Assembly (NCBI RefSeq): GCF_009730915.1
Contig: NC_052486.1
Location: 17,885,589 to 17,949,588 of the forward strand
Origin: Dioscorea cayenensis subsp. rotundata
Taxonomy: Eukaryota; Streptophyta; Magnoliopsida; Dioscoreales; Dioscoreaceae
Direction: 5' to 3'
DNA: 64,000 nucleotides
Part shown: positions 49,213-64,000 of the stretch, piece by piece
Numbering within the stretch: position 1 is the first letter of the stretch
How the letters are laid out: every line of letters begins with the position of its first letter
Notes under the pieces: generated by a model
What the model was told of the DNA's origin: nothing
The model's input: the letters and a program-made list of their open reading frames with translations, nothing else
The model's database searches: none
Program-made: the position numbers and the translations under genes

Positions 49213-51009
49213 ATAAACCACAATCATAAGAAAAAAAGGAAGGACAAACCGAACAAACAAGGCAACCTACAAAGGGCAAAGATGGAACAGACCGAAGAAA
49301 CAAAAGACAAAAAGAATCACTAGGGGTGCTCCTATAATAGAAAATAGATCACACAAACCCTAGAGAAAGAGACCTCTAGGGAAGGACAACACTAGCAACA
49401 ATTAGAACTCACCAGGATTCGCGGAGGAGAGAAACTCAAGGCTACGCTTGACCTTTGCCATTGGCTCCTCCAATCTTGTCTTCTGCAAATCAGGAGTTGC
49501 AGATAACCACAGAAGAAGTATAGGGTCAATTTTAACAATAATGGAAACAGTCGGAAGACAGTTATAAGAAAAAATGCCTGCATTTATTTCAAGCCAAATG
49601 TTCCAGGTAATTGCACGCATAAGCAGGTCCTAGTGAAAAATAAGTGTCCTTCTAATGTTTTTCCTCTAAGCCCCCCACAAGTCACTAAGTGACCTAGGGA
49701 CACTCCTAAGGCCCAAGAGTTGGCCAAAAAAATTCCAAATGTGGGATGTCACAGGGCATTGGATAAGGAGGTGATCAGCCAACTCGACGTTAGCTTGACA
49801 CATAACACATATGATGGAATGTAGGCGGTTACAACTGCGCATAGGTAAATTTTCTAAAGTTAAGATTTTATTCCCTCGTGCCAACCAGTTAAACAAGTTA
49901 ATCTTCTTTGGCATTTCCCTTTGAGAATAGTGGAAGTCCAACCATATCTAACCCACCATCATTCAGGAAGTAACAGAAGGATTTAACCATGAAAATGCCG
50001 TTTGTCGATAATTCCATCGTTTTTCACCTCTCACCAATTCGAGATTCGAATCGATTTGGTCTATCAGATTGCGAGCAGCAGAGAAATCTCCAAGCGAAAC
50101 ATGTGGATTTCTACCAGCCAAATCTTTGATGGTGCCTTCCTTGTGCTACGCTAATTGGAAAAGATCTGCCCAAATATCCGCCGGTGCACGTCCTTCCACC
50201 CAATTATCGAGCCAAAACAAAGTGGAGGCCCCATCACGAACGATAGAAATTAGGTTTTTCCTGAAGGCCGGCAAAACATGGAGAATACCATTTCAGAAGA
50301 ACGATCTTCTAGAGCAATGTTTGTGGAATAAGTTCCAAGAAAGAAAGTTCCGAAAGTAATTTGCACGGAGGATTAATTCTCCACACCACTACCTCTCATT
50401 GATAATTTTCCACCACCATTTGCTAAGCAAGGCATTATTAAAGGTGATCAAATTTAGAATCCCTTATCCACCTTGTTCTCTTGATTTGCAAAGCCTCGAC
50501 CATCTGACCAGTCTCATCTTCGAGTGATGGCCATCTGGGCCTGACCAGAGAAACTCTCTTCTATTTTTATCAATATTTCTAATTACCTAACAGGGTAGCT
50601 AATAAATAGACATCCAGTATGTTGGGATAGCAGATAGTACTGAATTCAGGAGAGCTAGTCGTCCATCCAGAGAAAGCAATTTGGATTTCCAAGCTGCTAA
50701 CCTATTTCGGATTTTGCTTATTAGGATGTCCCAATCTTGTCTTCTTGGGCGACAACCCAAAATTGGAACTCCCAGGTATATATACCAGAGGCAAGGTGTT
50801 CGTAATACAGTGCAAGGTGCTAGCCATGTAGGCGGGGGGCTCTAGATTTTTCTGGTTAGAGTACAAACAAGTTTTGCTAAAGTTGGCTTTGAGTCCTGAG
50901 AGGCCCTCGAATAAAAATAGGATTAGCTTGCTTATACACAGATCCTCCCCTTCCCCAGTCATCATAACAATAAGGTCGTCAGCAAATTGGAGGTGACATA
51001 TTTTTCTGA
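49213..51009 (-). mobile_element. 5'-truncated LINE, same family as 1835-8685
   Basis: On the minus strand it begins inside the RT, just before CHLQFADDLIVM, and ends with a 3' untranslated region matching the full-length copy (gattgtggttta just before an A-rich tail). Pieces include FLFEGLSGLKANFSKTCLYS, the zf-RVT-like CVMCQANVELADHLLIQCP and KTRLEEPMAKVKRSLEFLS. Stops and indels are spread throughout. The A-rich flanks hide any TSD. 5' truncation is the normal result of incomplete reverse transcription. Confidence 0.88.
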
Positions 51010-51490
51010 TTTTTATTAAAAAATCTAAATAATAAAATAAATAAAAGATGATATTTTTAATAAACGATTCAGAAGTTCTCTTGCTTGCATGGATGTATAT
51101 ATAAATAATCAAAATCACAAAATAAGATAAAATCTTCATTTATATATTTTACGTTAAATCCAAAATTTTAAAAAAAAATAATTTGTAACATGCCCCCAAC
51201 TTAATTTGTGTTTGCAATCGAAATATGTTGGATTTGTGCACAAAATGACAGAATGGCACCCAGATTTAATAATGAAAGAAAGAAATTCAAAGATATTTGA
51301 TGACATTGATCAAGACGTTCATAGTACTCCTTATAAATAAGTCTGCCTCATATGTTGATATTAGTAAGAAAACAAACATTCTCATTAAAGATCGATGAGC
51401 AAACAAAAGACAGCACACTAGATTCTACACAGATAAGGAGATGCATCACAAAGATCTATACCCTTGTCTATTTGGTACAGAAAATGACAA

Positions 51491-51547
<57 letters not shown>
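51491..51547. repeat. (TAT)n microsatellite
   Basis: About 19 uninterrupted units. Confidence 0.95.
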
Positions 51548-51670
51548 GAATATAAAAAATGCATATAATATTAAAATATATAAATAAAATAAAATAATTT
51601 CATTTTTAAAAATGTCCTTTTGCTATTTGGAGATGATTAATGTAAAATTGATTTTTTAACTTGTTGGTAC

Positions 51671-54137
51671 TAGAGGTGGGCACGGGCCGGTTAACCGGGC
51701 CCGCCGGGCCCGGTTCACCGGAAGCCGGACCTGGAACCGGCCCGTGCTACAAGGAGACCCGCTGGGCCTGGTTGACCCGGCAGGCCCGCCGGGTACGGTT
51801 CATTCACAGAATGAACCGGACCCCGGCTTATCACAGAACCCGCCGGGTCCGGGCCAGGCCCGTTTGACCCGGCGGGTTTTTGTAAATAACAAAAAATTGC
51901 CATGGATGGGGTTTGAACCTAGGACCTCACACTTGCCCGTTTGGTATGATGTAAAGTTGTTACTTTCCCTGCAAAGTAAGAGGGGTGAATCTATTTCAAG
52001 CGTTTGGTTCTTAAAAATAGTATGGTCTCCTTGTAATCACTTTCCACTTGACTAGGGAAAGTGATTCACAGGGGGAGTGGTGTGAAAGTGTTTACACCGT
52101 TGGATGGGAAAGTTTGGTAATTGTCAAATTACCAAACTACCCTTTATTACATAAAACCCTTTCTCGTTTGTTTTGTCTTTTGAAAAAAACCCTAACGCGA
52201 TCATATTTCCAATTCGAGGAGAGTTGTCGCTTCTTCCGAATCGGAGAAATCCCGGTAATATTTTTTTCTCAAGTTTGTTAGATTATTTTTGTGTTAAATT
52301 TTTTTGTTAAATTTTTTTCTTGGTGTAAAATTCATATTTTTAAATGGATCAAAGATAAATAAATTTCATATTTGTTTGGATAAAATTTTTTTATTGGAGA
52401 ATTTTTTTGTTTTGATTAAATCAAATCTATGTTGAAATAATAATCCAACATGATAAGATAAGAACTTGATACATATATATTTTTACTTGTCCACGATTGT
52501 TTTAATTCCCACGTAAAAAAATTGTTCCAGTATTTGTAGTGAATCAAAGTTTTTTTAAAAATATATGAGATATATAAATAAATATTAAGTAGAAGCATTC
52601 AAATCAAAATATTAATTCCTTAGTTTAACAATATTATTTCTTGTCTCTTTTATCATGTTTTGCATAACATATATTTTTATTTTTATGGGAATTGAAACAA
52701 ATAAAATTGTATGATGGACAATTAGGAACACATGGTGGTTTAAATCTATATTTTTTTTAGTGTGATAAAAAAACATAAAAACCCCATTTGATTTTTTTTT
52801 TTTTAATTTATGAAGAATAGGTTAATTATTATTTGGACTAAGTTAATAATATTATTAGAGTTGAATAAAAACCCAAATTTAGTAACTATAATAACTAAGG
52901 GCAAAAATGAGAATAAACCTAATTTTACATTGAAAACAAGTTCATATCAAACGTGGGAATTAAGTTTGCATGCAAAGTAATTACAATTTTGATTGGGATA
53001 ACCAAACGTTGTAATGTTATTTTGCAGGTAAAGTAATTGCATGCAAAGTCTTTCCCTGCAAAGACTTTACATGCAATTACTTTCCCTGCAAAATGCCAAA
53101 CAGGCCCTAGAGAAAATAACATTAACCAATTGGCCTACAAATTTTTCTTGTTTTAGTATAAAACATAAATAAATATAAAGAAGTTGCAAAATATTTTTTA
53201 AAACAACAAAAAATTTAAAATAATTTATAATAATAACTTAAAAATTTTTAAGACATATCAAAATAATTTTAAAAAAGATAAAAAAAAGCTACATTTTTAA
53301 TTTATTTATCTATCAAATTAAATTATTAGCACACCTTTTTAAGTGCAACAAAATGTATATATCAAGTAGTATTCTTATTTTAAATTAAAGTTATCATCAA
53401 CTTATTTATTTATTATAATTAGGGTTGGCTCTAGATTTCACTTTGGTCTCTAACTATAGGGTTATTATTGTGCTTTATCATGTTGTCATTGAAAAAAATT
53501 ACAAATCAAAAATAATATGGTGTTAACTATTATTCAAAGATATTCTTTTTTACTAATATATTTTTTTATAAATTGATATACATAATTTAAAAAAACAATT
53601 TTTTTGTAATTTTTATTTTTTTATTTTTATAAATTGAAACAAAATAATCTAATATATATGTGATAATAAGAGTGCGCTTATTTAAGAGAATTTAAGAGTG
53701 ATACGATATGTAGGGACTCGATGCTTTATAAGTTAAAAAGACGATTAACAAAAATAATTATTTTTTTAAAAAAATATATATGAAAAATTTATTGTTTGAT
53801 AATTTGATATTTTTACTAATTGATTTTTTTATAATTTTTTTAAATTTATTATATAGTTTCTTAATTTTTTTATAAATTAAATATATATGTAAAAATATTT
53901 TTGATCTATATCCTACATCTATCTATATATAATTTTTTTCCAATAAATATTTAAAAGCAAATTGAAATCTCAAGTGGTTGGGTTTTTGCTATCCAAGTTC
54001 AAGATCATGGGTTCAAATCCCATGGGTCACGGGTCGGGAAAACTCCGAACCCGTGCTAGCCCGATCTGATATGGGCGGTTCACGAGTCGATTGAACCGCG
54101 GGCGGGCGGTTTTCCGGACGGCCCGTGCCCACCTCTA
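51671..54137. mobile_element. hAT-type element, 2.47 kb, with a nested insertion
   Basis: The inverted ends are near-perfect: tagaggtgggcacgggccgg on the left, cggcccgtgcccacctcta on the right. The 8-bp flanks gttggtac (51663-51670) and attggtac (54138-54145) differ at one base. The GC-rich left 260 bp and right 150 bp are subterminal DNA with many ccggg/gggcc phrases. No transposase is present. The 1.17-kb element at about 51935-53107 is inserted near its left end. Confidence 0.8.
51935..53107. mobile_element. nested terminal-inverted-repeat element, about 1.17 kb
   Basis: The left end, gcccgtttggtatgatg, and the right end read in reverse, ggcctgtttggcattttg, form imperfect inverted ends. 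Both subterminal regions carry copies of actttccctgcaaag. No transposase domain was seen. The ends resemble MITEs of PIF or hAT type; the TSD is not clear, so limits are good to about 5 bp. Confidence 0.6.
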
Positions 54138-54896
54138 ATTGGTACTGGATCCCTCATATAATTAAGATGTTCATTGCAGAAATTATCAGATATTAAATCT
54201 CAAATCTCACACAAAGTGAAGGTTGCTGAGCTTGCTTGCGCTTGTCAAATCTGGCTTCAGTCCATTATACATCTTCATCCATTACTTTTCCAATACGGAC
54301 TTCATGTGTCATACAATACTTTTAATAGCTAGATTTAACTACTTCTTTTGTTCCTTCCTTTTATATTTATTAAGTTCTTTTTAAGCTTTATTTTTTTTGC
54401 CACTTTTGTATTTTTATCTTTTATTATTTTTATCCTTTGCAACAATTGGAATAAAATTTATCAGTTTTTATTTTTTAACTACAATTTTAATCGTCTTTTC
54501 AATATATATATATATATGATCTATTTTTTTCTCAAATAAACATAAGTAATAGAAAGGAAGTCGTTGAATCCTGTTCATTGAAAATATGTATAACATATAG
54601 CAAATATCCGTATCTGTATTGAAAAGTAATAAACATAGATAAAATAGATTGGAGCTGGACCCATGCATGTCATACTTTGTAAGAAAAAAAAATTAAAAAA
54701 GAAAAATGATATCATACCCCACACCTCAGCAAGCAATCCCTTTCCACTTGGTCATCAACGTCAACTGATTGATTACGAATGGATTTAATGTAGAATACTG
54801 AGAATGGATAATTATGAGGAGAGGAAGAAGAATTCAAGAAGACCGGACCACATGAAAAAAATATATGGTTCATACCAATGGACAAGAGAAAAACAT

Positions 54897-54988
54897 CACG
54901 TGAAATTGGGTATAGATGTTGGCCAGGCACCATGGCAGCACGTGACTTCTTCCACTCAGCCCTCTTGCAAAACTACAATACTCACGTG
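54897..54988. promoter_or_regulatory. cluster of three CACGTG G-boxes
   Basis: CACGTG occurs at 54897-54902, 54939-54944 and 54983-54988, spaced 42 and 44 bp, followed by a CT-rich tract. G-boxes bind bZIP and bHLH factors in plants. A short frame starting ATGGCTCAAGAAG lies about 220 bp further on but stops after ten codons, so no target gene is evident. Confidence 0.4.
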
Positions 54989-55066
54989 AACCCCAAGTCT
55001 CAAAACAGCGACTCAGTCGTTTGTCCCACCAATCATATTATGCCCTTCATTTCCCATCCCCTAACA

Positions 55067-55069
<3 letters not shown>

Positions 55070-55137
<68 letters not shown>
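55070..55137. repeat. compound (CT)n(TA)n microsatellite
   Basis: About 21 CT units run directly into about 12 TA units. Confidence 0.95.
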
Positions 55138-55150
<13 letters not shown>

Positions 55151-57677
55151 AATATATATATACATATGTTATTGTTTTTGTTCCGCCCATTGATTTTGTG
55201 GGTGGAGATATGGCTCAAGAAGTATATAATTTTTTTTTTTAAAAATAGATAAATCATTTGGCGATCACATTAAAAGAAAATGAGAACATATAGGGACTCA
55301 AAGGCCCAGCTCACTAAAGGTGACATTGACGAGAAAAAACAAACAATAAAAAAAACAATACAGATGGAGGAAGCCCCATTAAAAAAAAAAATCAACAAAA
55401 AAAAAAGAACAAACAGAATGAATACTACAATAAAATACAAAAAAAATACACAAAACCCGGAAGTCTAAAAAAATTAAACTTATATCAATATATGTATTTT
55501 TTTGGCACACAAATTTTAATATAAAATTATTTATTTAAATGATTCAAATTTTTATCATTCTAACTAATTATTAATAGTGACATTATTATATGTATATAAA
55601 AATTATTATTATTATTATTATTATTATTATTTAAAACTTGAAATTAATTGAATTTATAAGTCACATATCTAACTCACACATATGGCCCACTTTCAATGAC
55701 ACATGGACATCTTCCGTAGTGGAGTTAGATTTACATGGCGAGTTGCTCCATCCACATCTTCAATAGCTTTCTCATTCGTCTATTATTATTATTATTATTA
55801 TTATTATTTGAAATATTGGTGTAATTGTTTATAATAATTGATTTGAGTCTCATGCAATAAATAGATGAGAAGCTTATGAGGATTTTTTTTAAGCTATTTT
55901 TTTACATCGCTGTCTTGCCTCTTGTAATAAATAGATGAGAAGTTTATAATTATTAAAAATGAATTTTACGTTATTATTTTCACTCTGAAGAGCATTGGGA
56001 AAGTTCAACCACTTTCATGCTTCTTTAATTGCTCATAAATAATTCAAATAAAATTATTATATCGTCATTGAATACATATGAACAACCACTATTATGGTTG
56101 TGGTTGGAGATATTTTGCTTCCATGCAAGTTTTGACTTTCTTGTCCCAATGGACCACAATTTTGTGTCATTCATTTATTTTTTTTTAATAATTTAATAAA
56201 TATTATTTTTAAATGAAAAACATTGATCAGCATAAGACTTTTGATCGTGAACGTGCTGTATTTTTGTGTTTGTGTTTAAAACTTACTAAAATAGAGTGTT
56301 ATTCCTCATCATCACATATCAAATAAAAACATGCTTTTTTTTAGTCTTTGAACTAAATAATGTTTTATTTGATTATTCCTCTATCTGATACACCAACTCA
56401 CAATAATGTGACATAAGTGATATGCCAACTCACAATAATGTGACACATGTGTGACACATCAACTACTATATATGTTAATGTAAAGGATCAAAACAAACAT
56501 ATCTAGCTAGTTAGTTTAGTGGTTAGAATGGATATATTTTTAATTAAAACATAAAAAAAAAATGTAGTGATTTGAATTTAGTATTTTTATGGAAAACATT
56601 ATTGGACTTTATAAAATAAGTGAAGGTTGGTGCAAGAAGTCTTTATCAATTGTACTAGATCTCTTCAGAATGATATTAAATTGAATTTCTTTGATGTAGA
56701 TAATTTATATACTAGACTTGCATTCATGAGGAATAAAGACAATGAAATCTCTCGATCTAAAATCTATATATGTATGGATAAAAAGGCAGAGAGACATCCT
56801 CATTTTAAATAATGCTAAAATAAGCAACAAGGACTCCTAACATTAAAGTGTGAGCATGAGAAGTTTTTCATAGACAAAATCTAAAATAATTGGATATCAT
56901 CTATATCCAAATTAAAATACAATTTCACTGAGTAAATGTGTGTAGATATGAAATTAACTAAGAATGATGTGACATTTTAACAATTTCATCAATTCATCCC
57001 CACACGTGAAGGCCATAAAAGATGTATTTTGGACTTATATATATCTATATACACACAAACAAATATATATATATATATATATATATTTGAACTTGCTTTT
57101 ATGTGGTCTGCATGCTTGCTTATATATATATATATATAGCCGGCCCACATTTTTTTTATCTTAATAATCCAAAATCATGCTATCTTCCATGTTCATCATT
57201 CTCTCAAAATCCAATATATTCGTTATTGTATAACTGAATAACATAAAGTTAGACGATAATTTCTCTTTAAAAATCTTATTACTTTAATCATTTTCAAATA
57301 CAACAGTACTTGCCATTGACTTAACATATAATGATATGTATATTAGCTAGAGATAATAAATTCACATCAGACAAAGGTAAAAGAAATGGTTGACACATAT
57401 AGTGATGAAGCCCATATGAAAAAATTAAAAGACATAAATAATATTGATTTCTCACACCCATTAATTCCAAGAAACAAAAGTAAACATAAATATATATATA
57501 TACACACACACAACACGTATTGCATGCATATATATATAGTCCCAGTTATTGCATGCATATATATATCAGATATATATATATATACACATGCTATATATGA
57601 AGCGCAATGCAGATAGAAAATTAAGAATGAAATTAAGCAACACAAAACTAAACAATATATTCAACTTCTCCGGCAAA

Positions 57678-57995
57678 TCAAGCTTCGCGAACCTCGAAGA
57701 TATTACGGCTCTTGACGACGATATCATACATATGAACAGACTTGAGCTTGGAGAAATCACTGGGAACTGAAATAAGATGAACAGATGAGTGTTTGTGGAA
57801 CTGAAGGAGCTGTGAATCACTCCTATACCTTTCCCATCCAAGCTCAGCAAGCTTGGTCTCTAGCATCTCATAAGAAGTTATCACTTGATCACTTGGAACA
57901 TGAAATAAAACCTTCTTTTTCCCATTGCTTGGTTCTCCTCCAGGGTTTTCCACAAGCCTCACAACACCATTCTTGAACACCCAAACTCCTGACAT
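57678..57995 (-). CDS. FPF1: flowering-promoting factor 1-like protein
   Basis: FPF1-like proteins are small, plant-specific regulators tied to flowering time, gibberellin response and root growth; their biochemical role is not settled. The frame is intronless, 105 codons (family about 110). It begins [18 protein letters not shown] and holds [32 protein letters not shown] and [20 protein letters not shown] in the family order, ending [10 protein letters not shown]. All conserved blocks are intact. There is no signal peptide. A TATA box lies about 160 bp upstream and the leader is rich in CT on the sense strand. Confidence 0.93.
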   Translation of the reverse strand: MSGVWVFKNGVVRLVENPGGEPSNGKKKVLFHVPSDQVITSYEMLETKLAELGWERYRSDSQLLQFHKHSSVHLISVPSDFSKLKSVHMYDIVVKSRNIFEVREA

Positions 57996-58079
57996 TAATT
58001 ACTCTAATCCTTTTCTTTCAACAAATTTGTATATATATATATGGATGAATGAGTGTGTAGGCTTAGTATATATTTGGAT

Positions 58080-58145
58080 ATGAAGGAGAGAGAGAGAGAG
58101 AGATAGAGAGAGAGAAGAGAATGTCTTGAGGGAGAGAGGAAGAGA
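58080..58145. repeat. GA-rich leader repeat of the FPF1-like gene
   Basis: Runs of ga with interruptions; on the gene's sense strand this is a CT-rich 5' leader, common in plant promoters. Confidence 0.6.
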
Positions 58146-58153
58146 AGGGGGGG

Positions 58154-58163
58154 TTATATAGGC
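58154..58163 (-). promoter_or_regulatory. TATA box of the FPF1-like gene
   Basis: Read on the minus strand the site is cctatataacc, about 160 bp upstream of the ATG at 57995. Confidence 0.55.
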
Positions 58164-58169
58164 GGGTGA

Positions 58170-59860
58170 AAGGGAGGAGAGACAGCTAGAGAGGAAAACA
58201 AATTAAGGGTAGGAGAATAGGGTATATGGTAAGGGGTTCTTGGGGTACCCTAATACAAGAATGTCCTGTGGGGTCATTTTTGGACATGATAATTGATGAG
58301 TTTGGCTTCTCTGTGGACCATGGACCCAATTAGGAAGTGGGAATCTTTTAAGTTGATTTTAATATTTCCTGTCACACTCGTTGTTGGATAGAGAGTTTGA
58401 TATGTTTGTTTTTCTCCATCTTCTTGGGAGAGGATATATGTATATATATACCGCCACTCTTGTACACTAATATACACTAAATTAGAAGTATGTTTATATA
58501 GAGAGAGTTAATGAAGACCAAAATTCATGTTTTAGTTTAAGGTCTTTCTTAATCTATTATGAAGAAACATTTTCTTCATTATATATACCAAATCAAAAGT
58601 ATGAATTATCTATTCCTAAGAGACCACTATCAATAGAAAACATAATTATATAGGTACCAAGAAATTGCCTCCTTAATTTTATTGTATGATATTTAATTCT
58701 TTTAAAGTTTGAACGGAGTTAATTATAATTTTTTTTATTTTTAATGTTTTTAATGTTTTGGTAGAGATGAAATTCATCATTAATTCTTGTGCCGGCTAGT
58801 GGAGAACATGTGGATGAAAATGGTTGGTCCAGAAAAAGAAACTAAACTAAACTAAACTTTGTCTACCATCCACTAAAAAAACAAAAAAATAAAAAAATAT
58901 TTAAGTATATATGGACCACTAATGGAAATAGCAAACAAAAACACTTGTAATTGCACTCCTCCCTCTCACACTCTGATGTGAGCTCTATTTTGGGACCATG
59001 GCTCACTTCCAATCATATAATAATTCCTCATTCGCTTGATGAACTGACATATCAATTACAAATTAATCATTCTTGCTAATAGTAATAAACTAATAATGAT
59101 GGAGATGGATTCTATGTAACGGTTAAGCTCATTACACGAACATGGTTATATGCACAATATAGTATACTTTTTCCATCACCTGCTAAATGATTTATTAAAA
59201 TTATCACCAAACATGGTACACTTAGTAGGACCTATAAAGATTTTACAAAGTACCAAATCAGTGCAAAGTATCACCCCTACAACAAAGCAGTCCTGGAGAT
59301 TCAAATCCTCAAGATCTAATAAAATAAAATAAAATAAAATAAAAATATTAATAATAGAATAAACAATCAATGCAAAATCTTCAGAACTCTAATCTAACAA
59401 CTTCTGCTCACCCAATGAAACGATAGTAACACAGATTAATAAGATGCAAAGAACACAATTAACAGCCGCAAAACTTCTTGTTGATTCAACCATTTTATAT
59501 TACATAAATTCAGTGTCTATATAGAGATTCTCATTTTTCACTTCCTCGTGGATAAACCTACGGGTATATATATATATATATATATATATAAGTTCTTATT
59601 CTGTCTCAATGAATAACAAGCCTACTGATAAACACGGCAAATTTGGCTATCTTACATGATTCTTCATCCTTGTTAGACAGGCAAAAGAATTGACTCTCTA
59701 ATTAAACAATAATAGAAACAAACACATGAGAAGAGGGGATTCTCAATTTTGGAACCAACTTAGTTTTCCTCAAGGTTCCTGATTCCTTGCAGTTAAAGTT
59801 TGTCAGATTGGGAGTTGTTTTCTCTGCTCTCCTTTGAGAGACCCCTTGTGCATTGTATAG
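58170..59860. other. intergenic, no gene seen
   Basis: Upstream region of the FPF1-like gene and downstream region of the P450 reductase gene. It contains a (TA)n run at about 59566-59590 and an AAAAT run at 59320-59343. The last 100-200 bp before 59864 are probably reductase 3' UTR. Confidence 0.45.
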
Positions 59861-59863
59861 AGC

Positions 59864-63717
<3,854 letters not shown>

Positions 63718-64000
63718 CTACACTAGCAGCGGCAACAAAAGTCTTTATCACATGGCATTATCAATCAAAAGTAATAATAGGCACTAAACACATGCAAAAT
63801 GTCTCAATATAAGATGAAAGACTGTCAAAATTTAACCAGTTTCCATTCTCTCAGATGACCCAGCAAAAAATTACGAAGTACAATATGAGTTTTTCACCTC
63901 AACCTCTTCTTGCAAGTCCTAGCCTCACACTTGAAATGTATGCTTCTACTCAAAAGAAAGCAACCACTGAATGGTACAGCTATTTTTTCTTTTTATTTTT

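Larger units (their letters stand above)
54150..57640. other. gene-free stretch with microsatellites
   Basis: AT-rich DNA with many TA and ATT runs (for example 55605-55630, 55784-55807, 57064-57087). No exon with recognisable similarity. A 33-bp-period duplication (ccaactcacaataatgtgac twice) is at about 56393-56450. Confidence 0.4.

Noticed and set aside
51661..52055. Pro/Gly-rich ORFs at the left end of the hAT element
   Set aside because: They come from GC-rich subterminal repeats; frames on both strands look alike and carry no transposase motif.
54013..54030. gggttcaaatcccatggg as a tRNA T-arm
   Set aside because: It lies within the hAT element with no matching D-arm or acceptor stem; the palindromic look is accidental or part of the element.

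Overview
The window is nuclear DNA of a flowering plant. The evidence is spliced genes with GT-AG introns for plant-typical families (a DRM-type DNA methyltransferase with UBA domains, a glycerol-3-phosphatase, an FPF1-like protein, a plant NADPH-cytochrome P450 reductase, and SABATH methyltransferase relics), set in AT-rich DNA full of plant retrotransposons and MITEs. I cannot place the genus from sequence alone. A run of exactly 1000 N (24807-25806) is an assembly gap.

Region by region. 1-15.3 kb: a decayed tandem cluster of SABATH carboxyl methyltransferase genes on the minus strand. Copy 1 (401-982) keeps exons 1-2. Copy 2 (12248-14728) keeps parts of all four exons. Copy 3 is a ghost (about 9430-10720). 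The duplicated units include their promoters. A near full-length LINE (1835-8685) with a 13-bp target-site duplication (TSD) sits upstream of copy 1; SINEs and an AT-rich palindromic satellite invade the rest. 15.3-21.4 kb: a 5'-truncated Copia element broken by a 1.74-kb LTR-like insertion and a MULE-type MITE, preceded by a large inverted repeat. 21.4-28 kb: gene-poor, with the gap, a SINE and an interstitial telomere-like CCCTAA tract. 28-34.9 kb: an intronless DUF1645/BKI1-like gene (plus strand) and a complete seven-exon DRM methyltransferase (minus strand). 35-44.6 kb: hAT, MULE and Harbinger-type elements; a 3.56-kb PIF/Harbinger element lies inside the reverse transcriptase of a second LINE family. 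45.5-47.9 kb: a complete six-exon glycerol-3-phosphatase gene. 49.2-54.1 kb: a 5'-truncated copy of the first LINE family and a 2.47-kb hAT element carrying a nested terminal-inverted-repeat element. 57.7-58.2 kb: an FPF1-like gene (minus). 59.9-64 kb: the 3' twelve exons of a P450 reductase gene (minus) running off the right edge.

The genes are unrelated housekeeping or regulatory loci and do not form a pathway. The most informative content is the layered insertion history, much of it datable by TSDs. I found no convincing new molecular system. The observations most worth checking are the SINE family with long perfect TSDs, the possible LINE-SINE shared tail, the long inverted repeats, and the LTR-like element with non-canonical ends.
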